From Pseudalkalibacillus decolorationis (lineage in GTDB: Bacteria; Bacillota; Bacilli; Bacillales; Fictibacillaceae), in the NCBI RefSeq assembly GCF_024609785.1, contig NZ_JANHJQ010000014.1, positions 72,652-136,651 of the forward strand: DNA of 64,000 nt, given 5' to 3'. The translations under genes and the position numbers were made by a program. Position 1 is the first letter of the stretch. Each line of letters starts with the position of its first letter. The notes under the pieces were generated by a model. It made no database searches, was not told where the DNA came from, and saw nothing but the letters and a program-made list of their open reading frames with translations. This document shows, one piece after another, positions 1 to 8,471 of this stretch.

Positions 1-34
1 TTACCTTTGTATCTTTATTAATAAATACGCTCAT
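1..34 (-). CDS. sucD: Succinyl-CoA synthetase alpha subunit (5' end only)
   Basis: Only the first 11 codons are in the window, reading MSVFINKDTKV, which matches the usual amino terminus of the ADP/GDP-forming succinate-CoA ligase alpha subunit. The enzyme interconverts succinyl-CoA and succinate with substrate-level phosphorylation in the TCA cycle; the alpha subunit carries the CoA site and the phosphohistidine. The ATG at 34-32 is preceded by AAGGTGGGG, a good ribosome binding site, and lies 18 bases after the sucC stop, so the two genes form one operon. The identification rests on the short peptide and on the sucC neighbour. Confidence 0.9.
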   Translation of the reverse strand, partial: MSVFINKDTKV

Positions 35-52
35 CGTGATTTCCCCACCTTC

Positions 53-1213
53 CTACTTAACTAGTGATACAATTTTTTCTGCACCGTCAGCCATAGATTC
101 TGCTGCGGTTATATTCAATCCAGATTCATTCAATAGTTTCTTACCTTGTTCAACGTTCGTACCTTCTAAGCGAACAACAAGTGGTAATTCAAGTCCGATC
201 TGTTTTGTTGCTTCAATAACACCTTCAGCAATAATATCGCATTTCATAATGCCACCGAAAATGTTTACAAAAATACCTTTAACGTTTTGATCAGATAAGA
301 TAATCTTAAATGCTTCGGTTACTTTCTCAGCTGTTGCACCGCCCCCAACGTCGAGAAAGTTCGCGGGATCGCCGCCATAATGTTTGATAATATCCATTGT
401 TGCCATCGCAAGTCCTGCACCGTTAACCATACACCCAATATTACCCTCAAGAGAAATATAGCTAAGGTCATATTTCGATGCTTCGATTTCTTTTGCATCT
501 TCTTCATCCAGATCCCGATATTCTATAATATCTTTATGACGATATAGCGCATTGGAATCAAAATTCAACTTGGCGTCAAGTGCCATTACGCTACCATCAC
601 CCGTTACAACAAGTGGATTGATTTCAGCGATTGAGCAATCCTTTTCAACAAAAGCAGTATATAAGCTCATCATGAACTTAACGGCTTTGTTTACAAGTTC
701 TTTCGGGATATTGATGCTGAACGCAAGACGACGTGCCTGATATGGACTAAGACCTACAACAGGATCGATGACTTCCTTGAAAATCTTTTCTGGAGTCTTT
801 TCTGCTACCTCTTCAATTTCTGTACCGCCCTCTTCAGACGCCATCATTACAATTCGAGAAGTTGCACGGTCCAAAACAAGACCTACATAATATTCTTTTT
901 GAATATCACAGCCTTCTTCGATGAGTAAGCGCTTTACTTCTTTCCCTTCCGGACCTGTTTGATGGGTAACTAGTGTTTTGCCTAAAATCTCTTCTGCATA
1001 TGTACGTACTTCATCAAGATTTTTAGCAACTTTAACACCGCCAGCTTTTCCTCGTCCACCAGCGTGTATTTGAGCTTTTACTACACTGACTTTTGTTCCG
1101 AGTCTTTGTGCAGCAGCAACAGCATCATCGACAGAATATGCAACCTGTCCATTTGGAACTGCTACTCCGTACTTTCTCAAGATTTCTTTTCCTTGATACT
1201 CGTGGATATTCAT
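53..1213 (-). CDS. sucC: Succinyl-CoA synthetase beta subunit
   Basis: The 386-residue protein has the family's normal length. It begins [17 protein letters not shown] and carries an ATP-grasp fold, with the nucleotide-binding segment [11 protein letters not shown] at about residues 50-60 and the carboxy-terminal ligase part with [13 protein letters not shown] near residues 320-333. It forms the nucleotide- and succinate-binding subunit of the TCA-cycle enzyme together with SucD. The start is set by AGGAGGATGGAGA just upstream of the ATG. It is the first gene of a sucCD operon behind its own promoter (1259-1287). Confidence 0.97.
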   Translation of the reverse strand: MNIHEYQGKEILRKYGVAVPNGQVAYSVDDAVAAAQRLGTKVSVVKAQIHAGGRGKAGGVKVAKNLDEVRTYAEEILGKTLVTHQTGPEGKEVKRLLIEEGCDIQKEYYVGLVLDRATSRIVMMASEEGGTEIEEVAEKTPEKIFKEVIDPVVGLSPYQARRLAFSINIPKELVNKAVKFMMSLYTAFVEKDCSIAEINPLVVTGDGSVMALDAKLNFDSNALYRHKDIIEYRDLDEEDAKEIEASKYDLSYISLEGNIGCMVNGAGLAMATMDIIKHYGGDPANFLDVGGGATAEKVTEAFKIILSDQNVKGIFVNIFGGIMKCDIIAEGVIEATKQIGLELPLVVRLEGTNVEQGKKLLNESGLNITAAESMADGAEKIVSLVK

Positions 1214-1258
1214 TCTCCATCCTCCTATCGTGTATCTAATCTATACAACACCGTATTA

Positions 1259-1287
1259 ATTGTATAAATAAACAGGCATAATGTCTA
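1259..1287 (-). promoter_or_regulatory. Sigma-A-type promoter of sucCD
   Basis: On the minus strand there is a -35 box TAGACA (1287-1282), a 17-base spacer, and a -10 box TACAAT (1264-1259), about 46 bases upstream of the sucC start. It follows the intrinsic terminator at 1328-1357, so sucCD appears to be an independent transcription unit. Confidence 0.6.
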
Positions 1288-1327
1288 CCATTACACATGA
1301 TTTCTATCATTTTCCGTTTTAATATGT

Positions 1328-1357
1328 CAAAAAAGCGCCGATTCAGGCGCTTTTTTG
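1328..1357 (-). terminator. Intrinsic terminator after the SASP-like gene
   Basis: AAAAAAGCGCC, a short loop, then GGCGCTTTTTT on the minus strand form a GC-rich hairpin with a T tract. It lies between the SASP-like gene and the sucCD promoter. The A and T tracts on both sides could allow bidirectional function, but no plus-strand gene points at it. Confidence 0.85.
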
Positions 1358-1444
1358 AGAAGGTAAGACACGTATAAAATTGAATTCCAACGCTTGAGCG
1401 CTTCCACTATTTCTAATTTTATGTTCAAAAGAAGAACTATAACC

Positions 1445-1600
1445 TTAACAATCATCTTTCTTTTCTTTATCAACAAGCTTTTTCGTTATTGACTCGCTTT
1501 CGGCAGCAGGTCGATAAATTCCAAATTCATGAGCAAACTCTTCGCGAAATTGTTGAACGACTTGATCACATCCTGGAACTAGGAATGGATGCTGTTTCAT
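1445..1600 (-). CDS. Short alpha/beta-type SASP-like protein
   Basis: This 51-residue ORF starts MKQHPFLVPGCDQVVQQF and continues through EEFAHEFGIY to ITKKLVDKEKKDD. Its parts align in order with alpha/beta-type small acid-soluble spore proteins: the LLVPGA-QAIDQMK start, the GPR protease site (E-IASEFGV, here EFAHEFGI at about residues 21-28), and the E-ITKRLV segment (here SITKKLV at 37-43). Normal family members have about 60-70 residues; here the linker and the glycine/glutamine-rich tail are reduced. The start follows GAGGTGA with 6-base spacing. A sigma-G-like promoter lies upstream and a terminator downstream. I infer a forespore protein related to DNA-binding SASPs; whether it still binds DNA is open. 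The single-gene unit sits where B. subtilis has other genes between rnhB and sucC. Confidence 0.7.
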   Translation of the reverse strand: MKQHPFLVPGCDQVVQQFREEFAHEFGIYRPAAESESITKKLVDKEKKDDC

Positions 1601-1626
1601 CAAACTTCACCTCACTCTTTTTTCTT

Positions 1627-1656
1627 TAGTATGCGATATATGTTTCTTTTTACGCA
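1627..1656 (-). promoter_or_regulatory. Sigma-G-like promoter of the SASP-like gene
   Basis: The minus strand shows TGCGTA (1656-1651), a 17-base spacer, then CATACTA (1633-1627). This resembles the forespore sigma-G pattern of a TGMATA-like -35 and a CATNNTA -10. The -10 lies 26 bases upstream of the start codon. The match is by eye, but it agrees with the SASP-like product. Confidence 0.5.
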
Positions 1657-1751
1657 TTGTCCCTGAGAAAATTATCGTTTTGTTGAACGAATGGATTGAT
1701 CAAGTTTATATATAAAAGCGCAGACTTCGATTTAGTCCCATTCTTATATCG

Positions 1752-2540
1752 TCAGACTGTCTCGGATTGTCTGATATGTTCGGACACTGGAGCAAACGAT
1801 CTTCGATGAACAGGTGTAACCCCGTGGATTCGTATCGCGTTGAGATGCTCACGGGTACCGTACCCTGCATTGGTTGCAAATGAATATTGAGGATACTTTT
1901 CGCCTAGTTCAATCATCATCTTATCCCTTATAACCTTTGCAACAATAGAAGCCGCAGCAATTGAATTGCTAACAGCATCTCCTTTAATCAATTTTTTTTG
2001 TTCGACATGGATCGGGAGGGTCATTGCATCGATTAACAAATAATCTGGTTGTAATGGCAAATTATTTACTGCGAGGACCATCGCATGCTTACTCGCTTCA
2101 TAAATGTTAATCTGATCAATTTCATTCGAAGAAATTGTACCTACTCCGACTGCAATAGCCTCGTCCACTATCCGATCGTATAGTAACTGCCTTTTTGTTG
2201 AGGACAGCACTTTAGAATCATTCAACCCTAGAATAGGCTTATTTCGATCAAGAATTACTGCACACGCAACGACAGGACCTGCTAACGGGCCTCTACCAAC
2301 CTCATCAACACCCGCCACTTTTATAAAGCCATCTGAATAACATTCCCTTTCGTATTTGAACATTTTTATGTATTGATCCTGAAGCTGATGTTCTTGCTGT
2401 CTTTGCTTATTCCATTGTGCCCAAAGCTTTTGTACACCTTTCCGAGTATCCATTTTTATACTGTCTAATACGGACTGTGCTAATGGACGACTGTTTTTCT
2501 GTAAAAGTTCACGAATTTCTTGGATCGTTTTCTGTTTCAT
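1752..2540 (-). CDS. rnhB: Ribonuclease HII
   Basis: The 262-residue enzyme cleaves RNA in RNA-DNA hybrids and at single ribonucleotides in DNA. The type 2 catalytic signature is AGVDEVGRGPLAGPV, with the acidic pair D79-E80, a further Asp in LLIDAMTLP (D171), and SIVAKVIRD (D206). The amino-terminal extension of about 70 residues (QEIRELLQ..., with charged helices) is typical of Bacillus RNase HII. It lies downstream of rbgA in the usual order and is read after a gap of 124 bases in which I see no further gene. Confidence 0.96.
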   Translation of the reverse strand: MKQKTIQEIRELLQKNSRPLAQSVLDSIKMDTRKGVQKLWAQWNKQRQQEHQLQDQYIKMFKYERECYSDGFIKVAGVDEVGRGPLAGPVVACAVILDRNKPILGLNDSKVLSSTKRQLLYDRIVDEAIAVGVGTISSNEIDQINIYEASKHAMVLAVNNLPLQPDYLLIDAMTLPIHVEQKKLIKGDAVSNSIAAASIVAKVIRDKMMIELGEKYPQYSFATNAGYGTREHLNAIRIHGVTPVHRRSFAPVSEHIRQSETV

Positions 2541-2664
2541 TTACAAATACTCCTTCACTTCCCCTAACGTCAAAAATGGATCCTGTATCAAATAAACTTG
2601 GCCAGGATCCACAGCGTAAATATAACTTTAACCTTCCTTAACGTAAAATAAAGGTAATACGGAA

Positions 2665-3522
2665 TTACTCTTGGTAATCCGATGGATGCTCAAACGTGAG
2701 GGGCCCAAGTTTCTCAGACCGGATTTCCCGTAATATGATTTCAGCAGCTTTATCGTAATCTACTTCGCCACCTCGTAAGAGACATCCCCGCTTTTTCCCA
2801 ATTTCATCAAATATTTCGATTGGAGGAACAGAAAGGTCATCAAGATGATACCTCTCTGATAAGCGTTCAGGGTATACCTTTATTAAATATCGTATCGCAA
2901 ATAACGCAATATCACTAAAATCAAGAATGTCGTCTTTAATTGCACCTGTTACTGCTAATCGATATCCCGTTGTTTGATCCTCAAACTTTGGCCACAGTAT
3001 TCCTGGTGTATCAAGCAATTCAAGCTCTTTTCCAACTTTGATCCATTGTTGTTTTTGGGTGATGCCAGGCTTATCCCCGGTTTTCGCAATTTTCTTTTTG
3101 GCAAGTCGATTGATCAAGGTTGATTTACCCACATTCGGAATACCAAGAATTAAGGCACGAATCGCTCGAGGTTTAATACCCTTTTCTATCATTTTATTCC
3201 GTTTATCTTTCATAAGCTCTTTTGCATAACTACTAATTTTCTCCAGACCTTGACCTGTTTTAGAGTTCACGGTTAAAGTCATTAGTCCTTGATTGGCAAA
3301 AAAATTTTCCCATTCCTTCGTAATGAATGGATCAGCCATGTCTGCTTTATTCAAGAGAACGAGCCTCGGCTTTTGTCCAACAATCTGATCAATCATAGGA
3401 TTCCTTGAAGATAACGGTAATCGTGCATCTACTAGTTCAAAAACGACATCAATCATTTTCAACTTCTCTGTCATCTCACGTCTAGCTTTTGCCATATGTC
3501 CGGGAAACCATTGTATTTGCAT
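2665..3522 (-). CDS. rbgA: Ribosome biogenesis GTPase RbgA
   Basis: The 285-residue circularly permuted GTPase of the YlqF/RbgA family is needed for late assembly of the 50S subunit. The G motifs occur in permuted order: NKADM (G4) first, then the P-loop GIPNVGKST (G1), then DTPG (G3). The protein begins [17 protein letters not shown], the family's standard start. I chose the ATG at 3522-3520 because AGGTGA precedes it; a GTG three codons earlier also exists. It lies 9 bases after the signal peptidase gene and is probably cotranscribed with it. Confidence 0.96.
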   Translation of the reverse strand: MQIQWFPGHMAKARREMTEKLKMIDVVFELVDARLPLSSRNPMIDQIVGQKPRLVLLNKADMADPFITKEWENFFANQGLMTLTVNSKTGQGLEKISSYAKELMKDKRNKMIEKGIKPRAIRALILGIPNVGKSTLINRLAKKKIAKTGDKPGITQKQQWIKVGKELELLDTPGILWPKFEDQTTGYRLAVTGAIKDDILDFSDIALFAIRYLIKVYPERLSERYHLDDLSVPPIEIFDEIGKKRGCLLRGGEVDYDKAAEIILREIRSEKLGPLTFEHPSDYQE

Positions 3523-3531
3523 CCTTTTCAC

Positions 3532-4083
3532 CTACTCTAAGACGTTAAAATGGGCAACAGGCCAAAAGATCAAGTTCGCTTCCCCGATCACTTCTTCTAA
3601 AGGAACAGGACCTATGTTACGACTATCTTTACTATGTTGCCGATTATCCCCCATCACAAATACGTGTCCATCTGGAACAGTCGTATTATTGATGACTTCA
3701 GATAAGTCAAAATTGTACGTTAGATTTCCTTCAGATAATATCTGTTTAAATTCCTTTAAATATGGTTCAGGAACTTTCTTCCCATTTACAAATAATTGAT
3801 CATCCTTATATTCAATTTTATCACCAGGTAAACCAATTATACGTTTAATATAATCTTTGCCTTCTGGAGCATGAAACACGATGACATCAAAGCGTTCAGG
3901 CTCGCCCACTGTGTAACTGAGCTTGTTAACGATCATCCGGTCTTGATGATGCAAGGTTGGCATCATTGATTCACCATCAACAACGATCGGTGCAAACATA
4001 AAGTAACGAATACCTGCAGCTATAATCAATGCAATAAATAATGCTTTTAACCATTCCCAGGATTCACCCTTTTTCTTTGCCAT
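3532..4083 (-). CDS. Type I signal peptidase
   Basis: The 183-residue membrane serine protease removes signal peptides from secreted proteins. One membrane segment (about residues 12-30) is followed by the catalytic serine in DGESMMPT (S39) and the general-base lysine in DYIKRIIGLPGD (K80), then the GDNRQHSKDSR box near the carboxy end. Length and layout match SipS/SipT-type enzymes. The start chosen (MAKKKGESWEW) has GGGGTGGGG in front of it; the open frame extends 12 codons further without such a site. In B. subtilis no signal peptidase gene lies between rplS and rbgA, but other bacilli carry one there. Confidence 0.94.
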   Translation of the reverse strand: MAKKKGESWEWLKALFIALIIAAGIRYFMFAPIVVDGESMMPTLHHQDRMIVNKLSYTVGEPERFDVIVFHAPEGKDYIKRIIGLPGDKIEYKDDQLFVNGKKVPEPYLKEFKQILSEGNLTYNFDLSEVINNTTVPDGHVFVMGDNRQHSKDSRNIGPVPLEEVIGEANLIFWPVAHFNVLE

Positions 4084-4193
4084 TTCCCCACCCCATTTAA
4101 TATCTTTATTAAGTTCCAATTATTGTTTTAAAAAAAGAACCTTTCTCAATATGTATGAGTACTATTAATCTCTTTATGTCTGAAAATGTGTGT

Positions 4194-4223
4194 AAAAAAG
4201 GAGCTTGTCACCAAGCTCCTTTC
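4194..4223 (-). terminator. Intrinsic terminator after rplS
   Basis: On the minus strand AAAGGAGCTTGGTGACAAGCTCCTTTTTT forms a 9-base-pair GC-rich stem with a T tract, directly after the rplS stop codon. Confidence 0.9.
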
Positions 4224-4231
4224 TAATGAGT

Positions 4232-4579
4232 CTATCTTCGAATTTCTTTAATTCGAGCTGCTTTTCCACGAAGTGCACGTAGGTAGTAAAGCTTCGCACG
4301 ACGTACCTTACCACGGCGGACAACATCAATCTTAGCGATTTTAGGAGAGTGTACTGGGAAAGCACGTTCAACTCCAACTCCGTAAGAAATTTTACGAACT
4401 GTAAATGTTTCGCTGATACCAGATCCGCGGCGCTTGATAACGACACCTTCGAATACCTGGATACGTTCACGTGTTCCTTCCACGACTTTAACATCAACCC
4501 GAACAGTATCTCCTGCACGGAAATTTGGAAGATCATTCTTCAATTGCTCTTTTGTAATGTCTTTAAGAAGTTGTTGCAT
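4232..4579 (-). CDS. rplS: 50S ribosomal protein L19
   Basis: The 115-residue protein begins [18 protein letters not shown] and contains [16 protein letters not shown], typical of L19, which sits at the interface between the 30S and 50S subunits. The start is decided by AAGGAGGAA 5 bases before this ATG; an in-frame ATG six codons upstream lies before that site and is not used. It has its own promoter and a probable structured leader and is followed by a strong terminator, so it can be made as a single-gene transcript although it lies in the trmD block. Confidence 0.97.
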   Translation of the reverse strand: MQQLLKDITKEQLKNDLPNFRAGDTVRVDVKVVEGTRERIQVFEGVVIKRRGSGISETFTVRKISYGVGVERAFPVHSPKIAKIDVVRRGKVRRAKLYYLRALRGKAARIKEIRR

Positions 4580-4589
4580 CGGTATTCCT

Positions 4590-4662
4590 CCTTCCATACA
4601 AATGCTCTTGTCAATGCTTTTGCATCATTGCAGCGGAACATTGGAATTAACGGGCATAAGCC
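4590..4662 (-). promoter_or_regulatory. Probable ribosomal protein L19 leader
   Basis: The transcript from the rplS promoter would begin near 4665 and contains ATTCCAATGTTCCGCTGCAA, then TGCAAAAGCATTG, then TATGGAAGGAGG. It has complementary segments (ATTCC with GGAA near the ribosome binding site; CAATGATGC with GCATTG) that resemble the autoregulatory L19 leader of low-GC Gram-positives. The assignment is from memory of that family; a covariance search with the L19_leader model would decide it. Confidence 0.55.
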
Positions 4663-4671
4663 ACAAAGATT

Positions 4672-4700
4672 ATCTTAGCATAAACCATGGTTTGACGCAA
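4672..4700 (-). promoter_or_regulatory. Promoter of rplS
   Basis: The minus strand shows TTGCGT (4700-4695), a 17-base spacer, and TAAGAT (4677-4672) preceded by TGC, an extended -10. It lies between the trmD stop and the putative L19 leader. Confidence 0.6.
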
Positions 4701-4719
4701 TAAAAGAATCCATTTAAGA

Positions 4720-5433
4720 TTATTGATTTTCTTTATTTTCTTGCATTAAACGTACTTCTTCAGATAGTAGATCTGGGCGACGTTCAATCGTTCTATTCAA
4801 AGACTTTTCTTCACGCCATTTTTGAATTTTCGCATGATCACCAGACAATAAAACATCAGGCACTTTTAATCCTCTGAAATCTGCAGGACGTGTGTAATGG
4901 GGGTGTTCGAGGAGTCCTGACGAAAACGAGTCTCGTTCTGGTGATTCAGCATTCCCGAGAACTCCTGGGAGTAACCTCGTAACACTGTCCACTACTACCA
5001 TTGCAGCTAGTTCTCCACCTGTAAGAACATAATCTCCGATCGAAATCTCATCAGTAGCAAGGTGCTCTCTTATTCGTTCATCATATCCTTCGTAATGACC
5101 ACATACGAGAATGAGATGCTCTTCCTTGGAAAGTTGCTCTGCTTTTCCTTGAGTCAACGGTTCTCCCTGAGGACACATTAATACGATTCTTGGTGCATTT
5201 GTGTCTCCTTTTAGAGATTCTACTGCATCAAAAATCGGTTGGGGTGTAAGGACCATTCCAGCTCCACCGCCATACGGATAGTCATCCACCTTTTTATGTT
5301 TATTTTCAGTGAACTCCCGAAAATCTGTCACCCTGTATTGAACAGCGTTCTTTTCCTGTGCCTTTCTCAAAATGGAACTGTTTAGCACACCCTCAAACAT
5401 CTCTGGAAATAGTGATAAAATATCAATCTTCAT
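4720..5433 (-). CDS. trmD: tRNA (guanine-N1)-methyltransferase
   Basis: The 237-residue SPOUT methyltransferase makes m1G37 in tRNAs and so prevents +1 frameshifting. It starts [16 protein letters not shown] and has the knotted SAM-binding motifs [12 protein letters not shown] and YVLTGGELA, plus GVLGN. Its start overlaps the rimM stop by 4 bases (ATGA), so the two are translationally coupled. Confidence 0.97.
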   Translation of the reverse strand: MKIDILSLFPEMFEGVLNSSILRKAQEKNAVQYRVTDFREFTENKHKKVDDYPYGGGAGMVLTPQPIFDAVESLKGDTNAPRIVLMCPQGEPLTQGKAEQLSKEEHLILVCGHYEGYDERIREHLATDEISIGDYVLTGGELAAMVVVDSVTRLLPGVLGNAESPERDSFSSGLLEHPHYTRPADFRGLKVPDVLLSGDHAKIQKWREEKSLNRTIERRPDLLSEEVRLMQENKENQ

Positions 5434-5951
5434 TCCAATAACCCTTCCATTAATTCAATCCAGACCTTCTTTTCAGCAATATCAACTTTCTTTACAACTT
5501 GTTCGATGTATGGAATCAAGAACTCCTTTTTTCTCTCTTCACTATTGACTACCCATACATCGTTTGCACCTGGTGATAATATGTCTTTAATTGTGCCTAT
5601 TTTCTTTTCATCCATCGTGTAAACGTGACATCCAATAATTTCATAGTAATAGAATTCGCCCTCTGGAAGTTTCGAAAGCATTTCCTTTGAAACCTTCAAC
5701 AGACCACCTTTATAAGCTTCAACATCGTTAATATATGGATGATCCTCGAATGCTATCAAGTCAAACTGCTTATGCTTCCGATGAGATCGAATTGTCAATT
5801 CCATGGATCCTTCGTGTTCCGGTTGAAATAAATAGATTTTCTTACCCACCTCATACCTTTCCTCAGGAAAATCAGAACGTGTAATGACTCGAACTTCGCC
5901 CTTAATCCCATGTGTATTTACAATTTTTCCAACATTAAACCATTCGCTCAT
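5430..5951 (-). CDS. rimM: 16S rRNA processing protein RimM
   Basis: The 173-residue protein assists maturation of the 30S head by binding S19. It begins [20 protein letters not shown]; the amino-terminal RimM domain is followed by the PRC-barrel with [16 protein letters not shown] and DVWVV. It overlaps trmD by 4 bases. In B. subtilis ylqD lies between this gene and the KH-domain gene; that gene is absent here, replaced by a 110-base gap. Confidence 0.95.
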   Translation of the reverse strand: MSEWFNVGKIVNTHGIKGEVRVITRSDFPEERYEVGKKIYLFQPEHEGSMELTIRSHRKHKQFDLIAFEDHPYINDVEAYKGGLLKVSKEMLSKLPEGEFYYYEIIGCHVYTMDEKKIGTIKDILSPGANDVWVVNSEERKKEFLIPYIEQVVKKVDIAEKKVWIELMEGLLE

Positions 5952-6037
5952 TGATGTTCCTCCGATATTCTTATTGTTTCTATTATAGTGATGAACATGT
6001 AACTAATCTATACAGCTTTAAGCTTGCTTTAACGAAA

Positions 6038-6061
6038 GAAAAGGCAGGGTTACCCCCACCT
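6038..6061 (-). terminator. Possible weak terminator after khpA
   Basis: Immediately after the khpA stop the minus strand reads AGGTGGGGGTAACCCTGCCT followed by TTTTC: an 8-base-pair stem with two G-T pairs and a 4-base loop. The T tract is short, so it may only attenuate read-through into rimM-trmD. Confidence 0.5.
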
Positions 6062-6289
6062 CTAAACAATCTCTAAATTTATCTTTTTCTTTTCGTTTGT
6101 ACCAGCAGCATTGATCACAGTTCGAATAGACTTAGCAATCCGTCCTTGTTTCCCGATCACTTTGCCCATGTCATCACCATGAACCTTAAGCTGATACGTG
6201 ATTGAATGGTTGTTTTCTACTTTCTCAATGTGCACTTCATCTGGATGGTCGACAAGAGCTTTAACGATTGTTCCGATTAACTCTTCCAT
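6062..6289 (-). CDS. khpA: KH-domain RNA-binding protein KhpA (YlqC)
   Basis: The 75-residue protein is a single type II KH domain with the GKVIGKQGRIAKS loop that contacts RNA. KhpA proteins pair with KhpB/Jag and affect cell division and RNA metabolism in Gram-positives. It follows rpsP by 19 bases, which is the conserved rpsP-ylqC pair. Confidence 0.93.
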   Translation of the reverse strand: MEELIGTIVKALVDHPDEVHIEKVENNHSITYQLKVHGDDMGKVIGKQGRIAKSIRTVINAAGTNEKKKINLEIV

Positions 6290-6308
6290 CTTTTAGTCAC
6301 ACCCTATA

Positions 6309-6581
6309 CTATTTTTGGTTTTTGGCGTTATGAAGCTTTTCCATTAGACCAGCGGTAGAAAATAGGTTGCGTACAGTATCAGAAGGCTTAGCACCTTTCA
6401 TCATCCAATCAAGTGCTTTCTCTTCGTCGATTTTTACATCTACTGGTTCTGTTACTGGGTTGTAGTAACCAATTTCCTCAATGAAACGTCCATCACGAGG
6501 TGAACGGGAATCTGCTACTACTAAACGGTAAAATGGAGACCTCTTTGATCCCATACGCTTTAAACGAATTTTAACTGCCAT
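6309..6581 (-). CDS. rpsP: 30S ribosomal protein S16
   Basis: The 90-residue protein starts [19 protein letters not shown] and contains [21 protein letters not shown], the unmistakable S16 core. A typical AGGAGGAATTATAG ribosome binding site precedes the ATG. It leads the rpsP-khpA pair, with ffh 119 bases upstream on the same strand. Confidence 0.98.
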   Translation of the reverse strand: MAVKIRLKRMGSKRSPFYRLVVADSRSPRDGRFIEEIGYYNPVTEPVDVKIDEEKALDWMMKGAKPSDTVRNLFSTAGLMEKLHNAKNQK

Positions 6582-6700
6582 ATCTATAATTCCTCCTAAT
6601 ATATTCTTTATATTTTAATTTATTTTCACGGTTAAGTATACCGGTGAAATCCTTTAACACGTTAGGAAATATAACTTTTCAACGGGAAGCTAACCCGACT

Positions 6701-8044
6701 TTACATGAATGGAAGCTTCATTCCACCCTTTTTCTTTCCTTTGGACATATTGGTCATTTGTTTCATCATTTTCTTCATGTCCTCAAATTGCTTTAAGAGT
6801 CGATTGACCTCTTGAATCGATCGGCCGCTGCCTTTTGCAATCCGCCTCTTTCTACTCGCATTGATGATGTCTGGTTCAATCTTCTCTTTTTTCGTCATCG
6901 ACTGGATGATCGCTTCGACATAATTGAGTTGCTTTTCATCAACCTTTACATTTTTCAGTTGTTTCATCTGTCCTGATCCCGGAAGCATACCTAATAATTC
7001 ATCCAATGGACCCATGCTGCGAACCTGTGTGAGCTGTTCTAAGAAATCATCAAATGTAAAGCTCATTGTCCGCATTTTCTGCTCGAGCTCTTTGGCTTTT
7101 TTCTCATCAACATTGGTCTGCGCTTTTTCAATGAGAGAAAGAACATCTCCCATACCGAGAATTCTTGATGACATTCGTTCAGGATGAAAAGGTTCTAATG
7201 CATCGAGTTTTTCACCCATACCGACAAATTTAATCGGCGTATCCGTCACAGACTTAATCGATAATGCTGCACCACCGCGTGTATCTCCATCAAGCTTTGT
7301 CAACACTACACCAGTAAGACCTAACTGATCATGAAAACTTTGTGCAACATTAACAGCATCTTGACCCGTCATTGCATCGACGACTATTAGGATTTCATCC
7401 GGATTTACAGCTTCCTTAATGTTCGAAAGCTCATCCATCAGTCCTTCGTCTACATGTAATCGTCCAGCGGTATCCACGATCACATAATCGTGATGCTCCT
7501 CTTTTGCTTTTTCAATTCCTTTTTTCGCAATCTCAACCGGACTTGTATCTGTTCCCATTTCAAAGACTGACATTCCAAGTTGTTTACCCAACGTTTGTAG
7601 TTGGTTGATTGCGGCAGGACGATAAATATCCGCTGCTACGAGTAATGGAGTTCGGTTGTGCTTTTTTCTTAAAAAGTTGGCAAGCTTTCCTGTCGTAGTC
7701 GTCTTACCTGCACCTTGTAAACCAACCATCATGATAACGGTTGGTGGTCGATTTGCAACAGCGAGTTTGCTCTGTTGTCCGCCCATAAGCGCGGTAAGTT
7801 CCTCGTTGACGACCTTAACGACTTGTTGACCTGGTGTAAGACTTTCTATAACTTCTTGCCCGATTGCTCGTTCTTTTACCTTTGCAACGAACTGCTTGAC
7901 AACTTTAAAGTTAACGTCCGCTTCCAGTAATGCCAGCCGAACCTCTCGCATCATTTCTTTAACGTCCGCTTCAGTTACTTTCCCCTTACCTCGGACTTTT
8001 TGAAGCGTTTGTTGAAGTCGGTCGGCTAATCCTTCAAATGCCAT
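6701..8044 (-). CDS. ffh: Signal recognition particle protein Ffh
   Basis: The 447-residue SRP GTPase targets nascent membrane proteins. It has an amino-terminal helical N domain, the G domain with P-loop GLQGAGKTTT (about residues 107-116), DTAGR and TKLDGDTRGG, and a methionine-rich M domain at the carboxy end (MKKMMKQMTNMSKGKKKGGMKL) that binds 4.5S RNA and signal peptides. It lies 14 bases downstream of ylxM, which encodes a predicted SRP accessory protein, and in the same cluster as its receptor ftsY. Confidence 0.98.
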   Translation of the reverse strand: MAFEGLADRLQQTLQKVRGKGKVTEADVKEMMREVRLALLEADVNFKVVKQFVAKVKERAIGQEVIESLTPGQQVVKVVNEELTALMGGQQSKLAVANRPPTVIMMVGLQGAGKTTTTGKLANFLRKKHNRTPLLVAADIYRPAAINQLQTLGKQLGMSVFEMGTDTSPVEIAKKGIEKAKEEHHDYVIVDTAGRLHVDEGLMDELSNIKEAVNPDEILIVVDAMTGQDAVNVAQSFHDQLGLTGVVLTKLDGDTRGGAALSIKSVTDTPIKFVGMGEKLDALEPFHPERMSSRILGMGDVLSLIEKAQTNVDEKKAKELEQKMRTMSFTFDDFLEQLTQVRSMGPLDELLGMLPGSGQMKQLKNVKVDEKQLNYVEAIIQSMTKKEKIEPDIINASRKRRIAKGSGRSIQEVNRLLKQFEDMKKMMKQMTNMSKGKKKGGMKLPFM

Positions 8045-8058
8045 ACTAATGCCGCCTC

Positions 8059-8391
8059 CTAATCCAATTTCTCAACCTGATCAATTAAGCTGAGAAGCTG
8101 TTCCTTATCGGAATGCTTCTGCACATGCTGCCGCAGATCGGCGAAGAGTTGATTACGCTGCTGGTATTTCATGAGAAGCTCAAGCTTTTCTTCATATTCT
8201 TCAAGCATTGAACCCGTTCTCTTAATATTATCGTATACGGCCTGACGGCTAACTTCATATTGTTCGGCAATCTCTCCAAGGGAAAGGTCATCTAGATAAT
8301 AAAGTTCCATGTAATTCCGTTGTTTAGGAGTTAATAATGCATGGTAGAAATCGAATAAATAGTTCATTCGCGTTGCTTTCTCGAGCATCAT
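8059..8391 (-). CDS. ylxM: YlxM family SRP-associated DNA-binding-like protein
   Basis: The 110-residue protein has a sigma-70 region 4-like helix-turn-helix ([25 protein letters not shown], residues about 30-55) and is the standard small neighbour of ffh in Firmicutes. In streptococci YlxM stimulates the SRP pathway. Two ATG codons stand in tandem; the first, after GGGGTGATTAG, is used here. Confidence 0.9.
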   Translation of the reverse strand: MMLEKATRMNYLFDFYHALLTPKQRNYMELYYLDDLSLGEIAEQYEVSRQAVYDNIKRTGSMLEEYEEKLELLMKYQQRNQLFADLRQHVQKHSDKEQLLSLIDQVEKLD

Positions 8392-8471
8392 CTAATCACC
8401 CCTTGTTAAGCGAAATGCCTTTACGTTAAATCATACTACACGCCCTGTTATTCTTTGTCAAGTTTTTTTCT

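Noticed and set aside
2572-2607. GGATCC repeated around TTGGCCAGGATCC upstream of rnhB
   Set aside because: Short restriction-site-like words with no stable hairpin or T tract; no function could be supported.
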